A stretch of DNA of 21,248 nt. Origin: CAYLSV01 sp964386435. GTDB taxonomy: Bacteria > Planctomycetota > Phycisphaerae > Tepidisphaerales > Tepidisphaeraceae. The stretch lies in contig CAYLSV010000059.1 in NCBI GenBank assembly GCA_964386435.1, forward strand, positions 1-21,248, in the 5' to 3' direction. How positions within the stretch are numbered: position 1 is the first letter of the stretch; every line of letters begins with the position of its first letter. Shown here in pieces: positions 7,917 to 15,603 of this stretch. Both the position numbers and the translations under genes were made by a program. Below the pieces are notes generated by a model that saw nothing but the letters and a program-made list of their open reading frames with translations, did no database searches and was not told where the DNA came from.

Positions 7917-8960
7917 TCAAGCCGCTTGACGCAGTGCGGCTTTAGCGGGGGTCTGCTCAATGACGCCGTACCAGCCGAGGCCTTGATACGTTTCGTAGCC
8001 GGGGGTTTGGGCGAAGCCGACGAGGGTGCCGCTCGGTTTCTGGTAGAAACCGGTGGATTTGCCCGCGGCGTCGAGGGGGTAGGTTTCGCTGAGCTGGCCC
8101 TTGCCGTCGCTGGCGACGAGGATGCGGCGGTTGCTGTCGAGCAGCATGCAGCGGGTGCGGGGCTTTTCCTCGTCGGTCAGCCGGACGCGGCCGACGACGT
8201 CGGCCGATTGGGCGTCCCAGTCGAAGAAAATGCCCAGCGCGCCCAACGGCCGACCGGTTTCGCGGCCGCCCTCGCGGATGGCCGCGGCCCACGTGCTGAC
8301 GCCGGCGCCGAGGTGCGGGTTGCGGGTGACATCGTCGACCGCGAATTCGCCGCCATTGCGGGTGGCCATCGCGTTCTTGAACCACGGGGCGCTCGCGACG
8401 CTGGTGCCGACGATGCCGGGGTACTTGTCCGGCCGGCCGTTGGCGATCACTTTGCCCCCGGCGTCGGCGACCCACAAATCGAGGTACACGGTGTAGCTGT
8501 CGAGGATCACGCCGAGGCGGCCGCTGGCGTGTTGGCACGCCTCGGGCGTGGCGTTCTCGGCGGCCTCGACCATGGCCGAATCGGTGGCCCACCACCGCAC
8601 GTCGCACGACCGCTCGAACAGGTTCCGGTCGATGATGTCGATCATCATCAGCGACAAATCGGCCAAGCGGGTGCCGCGGGCCTCGACCATCAGCGACTGG
8701 CTGATCTGGTCCATCTCGGCAAACTTCTCGTCGAGCTGGCTGCCCAGGCTCTCGGTGATCGTCTGGATCTTGCCGCTGATCCGGCCGACCTCGTCGGCGA
8801 CGATGGCAAAGCCCTTGCCCCTGTCGCCGGCGTGGGCGGCCTCGATGCTGGCGTTGGTCGCCAGCATCTTCGTCGCCCGCGTCACGCCCTGGATCTCCCG
8901 CAAGCTTTGTCCCGCGACCGTGTTCACCTCGCGCGAGACCTCAATCATCCGTTCGTACAT
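7917..8960 (-). CDS. Soluble chemoreceptor-like protein: N-terminal MCP signalling tip and C-terminal Cache domain
   Basis: Residues 22-62 match the highly conserved hairpin tip of methyl-accepting chemotaxis proteins (ATKMLATNASIEAAHAG, then RGKGFAIVADEV), the part that contacts CheA and CheW. A coiled-coil-like stretch follows to about residue 95. Residues from about 125 to 340 resemble a Cache-type sensor domain: YLDLWVADAGGKVIANG, IVGTSVASAPWFKNAM, a GALGIFFDWD strand, and a second half with CMLLDSNRRILVASDGKG and GWYGVIEQTP. There is no TM segment or signal peptide, so the protein should be cytosolic. This is the reverse of the classical receptor order (sensor, membrane, signalling tip). 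The ATG at 8960 gives 347 residues and only a short coiled coil. Its ligand and partner array are unknown, and no che genes are in the window. Confidence 0.8.
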   Translation of the reverse strand: MYERMIEVSREVNTVAGQSLREIQGVTRATKMLATNASIEAAHAGDRGKGFAIVADEVGRISGKIQTITESLGSQLDEKFAEMDQISQSLMVEARGTRLADLSLMMIDIIDRNLFERSCDVRWWATDSAMVEAAENATPEACQHASGRLGVILDSYTVYLDLWVADAGGKVIANGRPDKYPGIVGTSVASAPWFKNAMATRNGGEFAVDDVTRNPHLGAGVSTWAAAIREGGRETGRPLGALGIFFDWDAQSADVVGRVRLTDEEKPRTRCMLLDSNRRILVASDGKGQLSETYPLDAAGKSTGFYQKPSGTLVGFAQTPGYETYQGLGWYGVIEQTPAKAALRQAA

Positions 8961-9017
8961 GCTTCCCCCATCGGCACGAACCGGTGCGCGGATTGGGGCG
9001 AGATAGCAAAACGATTA

Positions 9018-10235
9018 TCAGCCGCCGGTGAGTCGGGCGATCTCCTCACAGTCTTTGTCGCCCCGGCCGCTGAGGTTCAGGACCAGCGTCTGGTCGGCCG
9101 ACATGGTCTTCGCCAGCTCCCGGCCGTGGGCGAAGGCGTGGGCGGTCTCCAGGGCGCACAGAATGCCTTCGCACCGGGCGAGTTCGCCGAAGGCGTCAAG
9201 GGCGGCGTCGTCGGTCACGGCAACGTACTCGACCCGGCCCGAGTCCTTCCACCATGAATGCTCCGGACCGACGCCGGGGTAGTCGAGGCCGGCGCTGCAG
9301 CTGTGAACGCCGGCGGTTTGGCCGTCGTCGTCCTGCAAAACGTAGCTCAGGCTGCCATGGAGCACGCCCGGCGAGCCGTAGGTCAGCGGGGCGGCGTGGC
9401 GGCCGGGGCCGGTGCCGTCGCCGCCGGCCTCGACGCCGATCAACCGCACCGAATCGTCGCTGACGAACGGCGCGAAGATGCCCGCCGCGTTGCTGCCGCC
9501 GCCGACGCAGGCGACGACAGCGTCGGGCAACTGGCCGGTCAACTCCTTGCTCTGCTGGCGGGTTTCGTCGCCGATCACCCGCTGCAGATCGCGGACCAGT
9601 GCCGGGAACGGGTGCGGGCCGACGACGCTGCCGAGGATGTAGTGCGTCTCGCCGCTGCTGCCCATCCAGTCGCGCATCGCCTCGTTGGTCGCGTCCTTGA
9701 GCGTCCGGCTGCCGCTGGTGACTTCATTCACGACGGCCCCCATCTGCCGCATGCGGAACACGTTCAGGTTCTGCCGCCGCACGTCCTCGGCCCCCATGTA
9801 GACCTCGCACGGGATGCCGAACAGCGCGCACGCCGTCGCCGTCGCCACGCCGTGCTGCCCGGCCCCGGTTTCGGCGATGACGCGGGTTTTGCCCATGCGC
9901 TTCGTGAGCAGGGCTTGGCCGATGGTGTTGTTGATTTTGTGGGCACCGGTGTGGCACAGGTCCTCGCGCTTGAGCCACACCTGCGGCCCGCCCCAGGCGG
10001 CGGTGAGCCGCTTGGCGTGGTAGAGGTTCGTGGGCCGGCCGACGAATTCCCGCAGAAGTTGCCGGTACTGCGTCCAGAACTCGTCGTCGAGCTTTGCCGC
10101 TTCCCACGCGTCATGCAGTTGTTCGAGGGCCGGGACGAGGGTTTCGGGGACGAACGTGCCGCCGTAGGGGCCGAAGTGGCCGGGGGCGTCGGCTGAATCG
10201 ACTGGTTGGAGGGCGGGGTCGTCGGGGCGGGTCAT
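9018..10235 (-). CDS. trpB: Tryptophan synthase beta subunit TrpB
   Basis: TrpB condenses indole (channelled from TrpA) with serine to give tryptophan using PLP. The 405-residue length is typical. The family opening FGPYGGTFVPETL is at about 21-33. The PLP lysine is in HTGAHKINN (Lys100). AETGAGQHG at 121-129 includes catalytic Glu122, and the phosphate-binding GGGSNA is at 245-250. YVLQDDDGQ and the C-terminal GRGDKD loop are also present. It is the ordinary TrpB1 type with HTGAHKINN and not the longer TrpB2. The gene starts 9 bp after the membrane-protein gene on the same strand. No trpA follows; a chemoreceptor-like gene comes next after 57 bp, so trp genes are not clustered here. Confidence 0.97.
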   Translation of the reverse strand: MTRPDDPALQPVDSADAPGHFGPYGGTFVPETLVPALEQLHDAWEAAKLDDEFWTQYRQLLREFVGRPTNLYHAKRLTAAWGGPQVWLKREDLCHTGAHKINNTIGQALLTKRMGKTRVIAETGAGQHGVATATACALFGIPCEVYMGAEDVRRQNLNVFRMRQMGAVVNEVTSGSRTLKDATNEAMRDWMGSSGETHYILGSVVGPHPFPALVRDLQRVIGDETRQQSKELTGQLPDAVVACVGGGSNAAGIFAPFVSDDSVRLIGVEAGGDGTGPGRHAAPLTYGSPGVLHGSLSYVLQDDDGQTAGVHSCSAGLDYPGVGPEHSWWKDSGRVEYVAVTDDAALDAFGELARCEGILCALETAHAFAHGRELAKTMSADQTLVLNLSGRGDKDCEEIARLTGG

Positions 10236-10244
10236 GGCTGATTG

Positions 10245-11150
10245 TTACGCCGCGGACCGGGCGTCGGGTTCAGGAGTTGCCGGTGCCTGCTCGGCTTGCT
10301 TTTCTTCGACTTCGGCCAGCGCTTTGGCGTCGGCGGTCTTGCGCTGGCTGATCCGCACGCCCCAGAACACCGCCGCCGGGGCGACGGCCCACGTCAGCGG
10401 GGCGACCCTCGCCAGCGGCCCGAAGTAGCCGCCGGGCAGTCGCGTGACGCTCATCGGCTCCGAGGTGCTGCCAAGCAGGTAGCCGCCCACGGCCGGCAGG
10501 AGCGGGGCGAGCCAGTACCAGATCGTCGGGCGGGTGGGGAAAAACCGGTGCGCCGCGAACCCGCCGGTCACGCCGCCGATAACCACGGCCGCCAGCGTCT
10601 GCTTCGGCCCGTCGTCCCGGGCGACCAGCAGCACGATGAGGGCACAAAATAAGGCCGCCGTCGCCGTGGCGGCGAGCTTCATGCCCAGCTCCCGCTCCTC
10701 GCCCTCAACGTGCTGCGGCTTTGACGACTGCCGGGTGAGCGTCTGGAACGCGAACCACGTCGCGGCGATGATCGCGTACAGCACGACCACCTCCGCCAGC
10801 AGCGTCAGCCACACCCCGCCGTCGCGGCCCATGACCTCCTCCCGCATCGGCCCGCCGCGCAGACACAGCGCCGCCATCCCCGCCACGCCCGCCGCCCAGC
10901 CGGTCTCGCGGTTCGTCACCGCCGTCAGCACCACGCCGATCGCGATGGCGACAACAAGCGTGAGCGTGATGGCGACCACGGCAACCGCGGTGCCGGGCTG
11001 GGTGAACAAGCTGATGCTGTCGCCGGGAAACGCCGGCACGCCAACGAGGCCGCCGACAAGCCAAAAGAGCGCAAAGCTGGTGACAGCCGCGACCCAGACG
11101 TGCAGCTTCGTGTGGTCCAGAAACGTGATCAGCGGGCGGCGCGGCGGCAA
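10245..11150 (-). CDS. Uncharacterised polytopic membrane protein
   Basis: I do not recognise a named family. The 301-residue protein has about six or seven hydrophobic segments, at roughly 17-38, 53-77, 86-98, 112-135, 158-176, 184-200 and 211-230. A charged loop with REEVMGRDGG lies in the middle, and a polar tail rich in Lys/Glu/Ala (ISQRKTADAKALAEVEEKQAE) is probably cytosolic. The start ATG is 81 bp from the priA start on the opposite strand, so the intergenic gap should hold two divergent promoters. It is followed after 9 bp by trpB and is probably the first gene of the leftward run. No catalytic motif could be seen. Confidence 0.75.
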   Translation of the reverse strand: MPPRRPLITFLDHTKLHVWVAAVTSFALFWLVGGLVGVPAFPGDSISLFTQPGTAVAVVAITLTLVVAIAIGVVLTAVTNRETGWAAGVAGMAALCLRGGPMREEVMGRDGGVWLTLLAEVVVLYAIIAATWFAFQTLTRQSSKPQHVEGEERELGMKLAATATAALFCALIVLLVARDDGPKQTLAAVVIGGVTGGFAAHRFFPTRPTIWYWLAPLLPAVGGYLLGSTSEPMSVTRLPGGYFGPLARVAPLTWAVAPAAVFWGVRISQRKTADAKALAEVEEKQAEQAPATPEPDARSAA

Positions 11151-11176
11151 GGTGGGGCGAGTGTAGCGGAATCGCG

Positions 11177-11205
11177 TTGTGCTTCGACGCGGCGCCGGCT
11201 AAGAT
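11177..11205 (+). promoter_or_regulatory. Possible sigma-70-type promoter for priA
   Basis: TTGTGC at 11177-11182 and TAAGAT at 11200-11205 are separated by exactly 17 bp, with the predicted transcription start about 20 bp before the GTG start of priA. The match to TTGACA/TATAAT is partial (three and four of six bases). The site lies in the short divergent gap where a priA promoter is expected. Such matches arise by chance, so this is weak. Confidence 0.3.
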
Positions 11206-11231
11206 CGAACAACGCCCTAACGAGCTTGCCC

Positions 11232-13670
11232 GTGCCGACGAACGCGCTGTTTCCCGAACTCGACCTCGAACTCCCCGCCGAGCCGACGATGGGGCCGCGG
11301 CGGGAGTATTTCGCCGGGGTCGCGCTGGAGCAGAGCGTCGACAAGGAGCTGGACTACGACGTGCCGGCGAAGCTGTGGGACGAGGTGAAGCTCGGCCAGC
11401 GGGTGGCCGTCCCGCTGGGGCGGGGCAACGGGCGGGCGTTCGGGTACATCGTCGATCTCCACCGCGATCGGCGGCACCCGAAGACCAAGCCGATCCGGGC
11501 GCTCACCGACCCGCGGCCGTTGGTGGAGGGCGACCTCTTGACGCTCGCCCGGTGGATCAGCCGGTACTACGTCTCGCCGCTGGGCACGGTGATCGACAGC
11601 ATCATCCCGTCGGCCGTCAAGAAGCAGATCGGGCTGGGCTACCTGACGATGGTCCGCGTGGCGCTGGAGCCGGGGGCGTTGCAGGACCAGATGGAGGCGA
11701 CGAAGGCCCCAAAGCGGCGGGCGATTTTGGCGCGGCTGCTGCAGTTGCGGGAGGGCGAGGAGATCGAGCTGGTCCGCCTGGCCGGCGAGGCGGGCGTGAA
11801 GCCGCCGACGGTTCGGAAGCTGAGCAAGCTGGGCGTCATCACGCTGCGGACGATCCCCGATCTGCCGGCGCTCAGTTTGCCCAAGGCGTGGGACGGCGGC
11901 GGGGCGGAGACGCCGCTGACGCTCACCGAGGACCAGGCAAAGGCGCTGGCGGCGCTCAAGCCCAACCTGATCGACAACCAGTTCGAGGTCAGTCTGCTTC
12001 ACGGCGTCACCGGCAGCGGCAAGACGGAGGTGTATTTGCAGGCCATCGCCGAGGTCGTGGCGGCGGGGCGGCAGGCGGTGGTGCTGGTGCCGGAGATCGC
12101 GCTCACGCCGCAGACGGTCCGGCGGTTCACGCGGCGGTTCGAGCGGGTCGCCATCCTCCACAGCGGCTTGACCGCCGGCAGCCGCCACCGCTACTGGCAG
12201 CAGATCAAGGCCGGCCAAGCCGACGTCGTCGTCGGCGCCCGCTCGGCCGTGTTCGCCCCGGTCCCAAAGCTCGGCGTGATCGTCGTCGACGAGGAGCACG
12301 AGACGAGCTACAAGCAGGACCAGGCCCCGCGCTACAACGCCCGCGACGTGGCCATCAAGCGGGCCCAACTGGCGAACTGCCCGGTGATTCTGGGCAGTGC
12401 GACGCCGTCGCTGGAGACGTATGCGAAGACGTCCGGTCCCGGACCTGCCGCACGTGGTGCGGCGGCTACCGCAGCGGGAGAACCCGGTGCCTCCACCGCG
12501 GGAGCCGCGGCACCACGTGCGGCCGGTCCGGGATCGTGGAATTATCTTCCGCTGCCGACCCGCGCCACCGACCAACAACTGCCCACGATCGAGGTCGTCG
12601 ACCTGCGGGTGGCCAACCGCGACCGGCCGGGAATCCACTTGATCACGCCGCGGCTGGAGGCGTTGCTCGAGCACACGATGGACCAGAAGGAGCAGGCGAT
12701 TTTGCTGCTCAACCGCCGGGGGTATGCGAACTTCGTGTTCTGCCCGAGTTGTTTGGAGCCATGCAGTTGCCGGTTCTGCGACGCGACGATGACCTACCAT
12801 CGCAGCGGCACGGCAAATGCGCGGGGGGCGACGTCCGAGGAGGGCCGGCACACGGGGCAACTCCACTGCCACTACTGCCTGGCGGTGAACCCGCTGCCGC
12901 CCAAGTGTGAGGCGTGCGGCCACAAACTTTCCCTGTTCGGCCTCGGCACGCAGCGGGTCGAGGAGGAGATCAAGCGGAAGTTCCCGGAGTTGAAGTACGA
13001 ACGCGTCGACTCCGACACGATGCGCAGCGGCCGGGAGTACGAGGACGTGCTGGCAAGGTTCGGCCGCGGCGAGATCGACGTGCTGCTGGGCACGCAGATG
13101 ATCGCCAAGGGCTTGGACTACCCGAACGTCACCCTCGTCGGCGTCATCAGCGGCGACACGTCGCTGGCGTTGCCCGACTTCCGGGCCAGCGAGCGGACGT
13201 TCCAGCTCGTCACCCAGGTCGCCGGCCGGGCCGGGCGGGGGGCGAAACCGGGGCGGGTGGTGCTGCAGACGTTTCTGCCCGATGACCCGAGCATCCGCTT
13301 CGCGTTGCGGCAGGACTACAAAGCGTTCGCCGACCACGAGCTGCCGCTCCGCCGCGAGATCGGCTACCCGCCGTACAAGCGGCTGGTCCGCATCGTCGTC
13401 CGCGATCAGGACGAGGACAAGCTGCTCAAGCGGTGCGACGAGTTGCTCAGCGACCTCGCCCCCGCCGCGGCGAAGGACCCGCACGTCGAACTTCGCGGCC
13501 CGGCTCCGTGCGCCATCAACCGCATCAGCGGCTACTGGCGCCACCAGATCCTGCTCACCGCCCCCGGCCCCGCCCCGCTGCAGAAAGTGCTGGCGGCGGC
13601 GAGGCACCGCGGCACCTTCGCCACGAGCGACAAGATCGCCGTCGACGTCGACCCGGTGTCGCTGTTGTGA
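11232..13670 (+). CDS. priA: Primosomal protein N' (replication restart helicase PriA)
   Basis: PriA recognises stalled forks and reloads the replisome through its 3'-5' helicase activity. From the GTG at 11232 the product has 812 residues; TTG 11226 and ATG 11289 are alternatives. The N-terminal 3'-end-binding domain begins YFAGVALEQSVDKELDY. A winged-helix region follows, then helicase lobe 1 with Walker A GVTGSGKT (258-265) and DEEH (353-356). The zinc region starts at Cys504 (CPSCLEPCSCRFC) and continues with CHYC and CEAC. Lobe 2 has LLGTQMIAKGLDYPNV and QVAGRAGRG. Two insertions stand out. One of about 34 residues (402-435, Gly/Ala/Pro-rich) follows ATPSLETYAK and is encoded by a palindromic repeat. 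The other, of about 14 residues, lies between TYHR and LHCHYC. Both fall at loop positions, so function is probably kept. Confidence 0.96.
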   Translation: MPTNALFPELDLELPAEPTMGPRREYFAGVALEQSVDKELDYDVPAKLWDEVKLGQRVAVPLGRGNGRAFGYIVDLHRDRRHPKTKPIRALTDPRPLVEGDLLTLARWISRYYVSPLGTVIDSIIPSAVKKQIGLGYLTMVRVALEPGALQDQMEATKAPKRRAILARLLQLREGEEIELVRLAGEAGVKPPTVRKLSKLGVITLRTIPDLPALSLPKAWDGGGAETPLTLTEDQAKALAALKPNLIDNQFEVSLLHGVTGSGKTEVYLQAIAEVVAAGRQAVVLVPEIALTPQTVRRFTRRFERVAILHSGLTAGSRHRYWQQIKAGQADVVVGARSAVFAPVPKLGVIVVDEEHETSYKQDQAPRYNARDVAIKRAQLANCPVILGSATPSLETYAKTSGPGPAARGAAATAAGEPGASTAGAAAPRAAGPGSWNYLPLPTRATDQQLPTIEVVDLRVANRDRPGIHLITPRLEALLEHTMDQKEQAILLLNRRGYANFVFCPSCLEPCSCRFCDATMTYHRSGTANARGATSEEGRHTGQLHCHYCLAVNPLPPKCEACGHKLSLFGLGTQRVEEEIKRKFPELKYERVDSDTMRSGREYEDVLARFGRGEIDVLLGTQMIAKGLDYPNVTLVGVISGDTSLALPDFRASERTFQLVTQVAGRAGRGAKPGRVVLQTFLPDDPSIRFALRQDYKAFADHELPLRREIGYPPYKRLVRIVVRDQDEDKLLKRCDELLSDLAPAAAKDPHVELRGPAPCAINRISGYWRHQILLTAPGPAPLQKVLAAARHRGTFATSDKIAVDVDPVSLL
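12435..12535. repeat. REP-like inverted pair inserted in frame within priA
   Basis: Arms 12435-12472 and 12498-12535 are inverted copies matching at 34 of 38 positions, separated by 25 nt. The left arm holds a self-complementary hairpin (GCCGCAC, loop GTG, GTGCGGC); the right arm holds a slightly mismatched one. Read in reverse complement, the left arm runs GCGGTAGC, hairpin, GGTCCGG, the same frame of motifs as the intergenic REP-like elements at 17185 and 20039. The pair here is in the opposite arrangement, with GGTAGC ends facing inward. It contains no stop in the priA frame and adds about 34 residues. Confidence 0.75.
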
Positions 13671-13717
13671 CGTGGCGATTCGCCGGACACGCGGCCGCAA
13701 CTTCTCCGGCAAATCAA

Positions 13718-13747
13718 CACGTCACACTTCACCACGTCAAACTTCAA
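13718..13747. repeat. Two tandem 15-bp repeats in the priA/uspA convergent gap
   Basis: CACGTCACACTTCAC is followed directly by CACGTCAAACTTCAA, matching at 13 of 15 positions. The second copy overlaps the stop codon of the universal stress protein gene. A short GCCGGA/TCCGGC inverted repeat (13682-13710) lies just to the left but has no T-run, so I do not call a terminator. Confidence 0.4.
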
Positions 13748-14157
13748 ATAGCCCCGCCGTACTCCGTCGGCAGCAGCAGCACCGGGATCTTCGTGTTGCG
13801 GATGAGTTCCGCCGGCACGTTCCCCGCCAACATCCGGCTCCACACGCTCCGCCCGGTCAGGCCCAAGAGCAGCAGCGTCGCCTTGCGCTCCTCGGCCACG
13901 TTCAGGATCGCCCTCGGCACGTCGTCGGCGAACAGCAGGAGCGTCTGCACGGCCACGTCCTTCACCCGCACGTGATCGGCCAAAACGCGAACGGCCTGCT
14001 CGCCGGCGCCTTGGTCGTCGTCCTTGCCGGGGCTGCTGGGGCGGGAGACGTGGACGACCACCACCTCGGCGTCGAGCCGGCGGGCGAGGTCGGCCACCGC
14101 GTCGCCGATTCGCCGCGAGGCCAGCGGGCTGCTGACGGCGACGAGGATTCTGCTCAT
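13744..14157 (-). CDS. Universal stress protein (UspA family)
   Basis: From the ATG at 14157 the protein has 137 residues, the usual single-domain Usp length; an upstream GTG at 14181 would add eight residues before the conserved MSRILVAVSSP strand and is less likely. The fold pattern fits: first strand RILVAVSSPLASRR, DLARRLDAEVVVVHV, and near the end LLLLGLTGRSVWSRMLAGNVPAEL. The last block matches the ATP-binding motif G-2x-G-9x-G-(S/T), except that Asn replaces Ser/Thr after the final Gly. ATP binding is therefore possible but not certain. It lies 40 bp after the RdgC-like gene on the same strand. Usp proteins are cytosolic and stress-related, but the exact role here is unknown. Confidence 0.88.
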   Translation of the reverse strand: MSRILVAVSSPLASRRIGDAVADLARRLDAEVVVVHVSRPSSPGKDDDQGAGEQAVRVLADHVRVKDVAVQTLLLFADDVPRAILNVAEERKATLLLLGLTGRSVWSRMLAGNVPAELIRNTKIPVLLLPTEYGGAI

Positions 14158-14197
14158 GCGAGCACCGTAGGACGCCAACACAGAGCCGCGTCTTCCC

Positions 14198-15370
14198 TCA
14201 CGCCGCCCGCTTCGCTTGCCGCGGGGCGTGCTCGGTGATCCAGTCGCGCAGCGTCTGCGACGTGCCTTGCCACTTGCCGCTGCAGCGGGTGTCGAGGAAG
14301 GTCTCGTACATGCCGTCGAGCACCGCGAAAAACTCGCGCAGGTGGGCGATCCGTTCCTCGAACAGCACCCGCGGCGAGTCGGCCTCCTCCACGTCCGGCA
14401 GCCGCAGGCCGCCCACGGCCAGCCGCTCGGCGGCGAGCGTCAGGCTGTAGGTCTGGCCGTCCTTTTCCAGGATCAGCCCGGCCTTGCGGGGCACCTTGCC
14501 ACTCTTGAGGGCGTCGAGCGCCTCGGGCATTGCCGCCGGGCCGTCGCCGCGCAGGGCGTCGCGGCCGGTCATGCCGTAGGTGCAGTCGAGGTCGAGCGCC
14601 TTGTCGAAGAAGATGGCGGTGTCGGCCACCATGCCGCCGCGGTGCTGGGCCTCGTGCCACAGCCACAGCAAAAACTCGTTGCCGAGGAAATCCTTCGCCT
14701 CGCCGCCCTTGGCGACCCACGGGTACTCCGCCTGCTGGGACTCGCCCTCGGGCCCCAGGGCGAACCGCGTCGGCCGGGCGTCCTCGTAATCCCGCCGCCG
14801 ACCGGCGGGCTCGAGGTGCCGCAACGCCACGATCCCGCTCGTCAGCGGCACGAGCTTCAGGTTCAGGCTCTTCTGGAACAGCTCGTTCATCTTCGTGAAC
14901 ACGCTCGGCGACCCCGGCCCGTACAGCGTCTGCCGGGGCACGTCCCACAGCAGCGGCATCATCTTGCTCCGCCGGTGCTTGCCCTCCCGCAACTCGTCGT
15001 CCATGAGCCGCCCGGCGGCGTCCTTGGCGTCCTTCTTCTGCGCCTTGCTCAAGAAGCCCGCGTCCGTCCGGGCCGCGTCCTCCTCCATCGCCGTGTACGC
15101 CCGCTTGAGCTCGCCCGGCACCCGGTTCGTGTCGATCCGCAGCCCGACGTGGATCGCCTCGTCGTAGACGCAGTTCTCGAAGTCGAATCGGGCATCCAAG
15201 ACATGCCGCCCGCCACAGAACCCCACCTCCACCTCGTCCGGCACCCCCACGCCGCCGCCCTCCAGCCGAAACTCGGCCAGCGCATCCAGCATCCCCTCCG
15301 TCGGCGTCTTCCCCGCCTGCCCGATAACCGCGTAGCGCTGACAACTGACCGACCCGGAAGCGAATGGCAT
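14198..15370 (-). CDS. RdgC-like recombination-associated protein (divergent)
   Basis: The 390-residue product has no TM segment or signal peptide. The opening MPFASGSVSCQRYAVIG, the GGRHVLDARFDFEN block, RIDTNRVPGELKRAY, and FLGNEFLLWLWHEAQHRGG resemble long RdgC-like proteins of Planctomycetes and other non-proteobacteria. The central KHRRSKMMPLLWDVPRQTLYG region parallels the point in classical RdgC where a Lys/Arg-rich linker leads into the second half. E. coli RdgC is a ring-shaped DNA-binding protein that limits RecA, and this protein is about 90 residues longer. The assignment is from remembered family patterns without alignment, so a related but functionally different protein is possible. 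It starts 233 bp from the HtrA start in a divergent gap and precedes the Usp gene. Confidence 0.6.
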   Translation of the reverse strand: MPFASGSVSCQRYAVIGQAGKTPTEGMLDALAEFRLEGGGVGVPDEVEVGFCGGRHVLDARFDFENCVYDEAIHVGLRIDTNRVPGELKRAYTAMEEDAARTDAGFLSKAQKKDAKDAAGRLMDDELREGKHRRSKMMPLLWDVPRQTLYGPGSPSVFTKMNELFQKSLNLKLVPLTSGIVALRHLEPAGRRRDYEDARPTRFALGPEGESQQAEYPWVAKGGEAKDFLGNEFLLWLWHEAQHRGGMVADTAIFFDKALDLDCTYGMTGRDALRGDGPAAMPEALDALKSGKVPRKAGLILEKDGQTYSLTLAAERLAVGGLRLPDVEEADSPRVLFEERIAHLREFFAVLDGMYETFLDTRCSGKWQGTSQTLRDWITEHAPRQAKRAA

Positions 15371-15416
15371 CTAACGTCTATCGGCCCACCACCCGTCCGA
15401 AGGTCACCGGCACGTG

Positions 15417-15532
15417 AGGTAGCTGCGGCTCTGCCGGGGCGCAGGTTGTGTTTCAACCACACCAAGAGAATGCAGGCGTTCTTCGTGTGTCGATCATCCT
15501 TACTGCGGCCCGGCGGGGTTGCAGCTACCTGA
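15417..15532. repeat. REP-like inverted pair in the rdgC-like/htrA divergent gap
   Basis: Arms 15417-15444 and 15505-15532 match at 23 of 28 positions as inverted copies. Both begin AGGTAGCTGC and end GCAG when read inward, and each can form its own hairpin (for example CTGCG paired with CGCAG). The 60-nt spacer contains GGTTG/CAACC and AAGA/TCTT complementarities. The GTCCGG tail of the other copies is absent. The element occupies half of the 233-bp intergenic space; the rest (15371-15416 and 15533-15603) must hold the promoters, but none matches consensus well. Confidence 0.75.
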
Positions 15533-15603
15533 TCTGTTGAGCATCAGACCTCGCACATCACCCGGTGCGACTTTCGCCTCGCCTTCGGGTACAACCGCTT
15601 ATC

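Noticed and set aside
7899..9257. 452-codon + strand frame over the chemoreceptor gene and the end of trpB
   Set aside because: It spans two real minus-strand genes and the gap between them, and has the Ala/Gly/Val/Arg composition of a shadow frame.
13682..13710. Terminator after priA
   Set aside because: The GCCGGA/TCCGGC stem is only 6 bp with a 17-nt loop and no T-run.
11217..13712. 831-codon open frame antisense to priA
   Set aside because: No recognisable motif; the opposite strand encodes every PriA motif in order.
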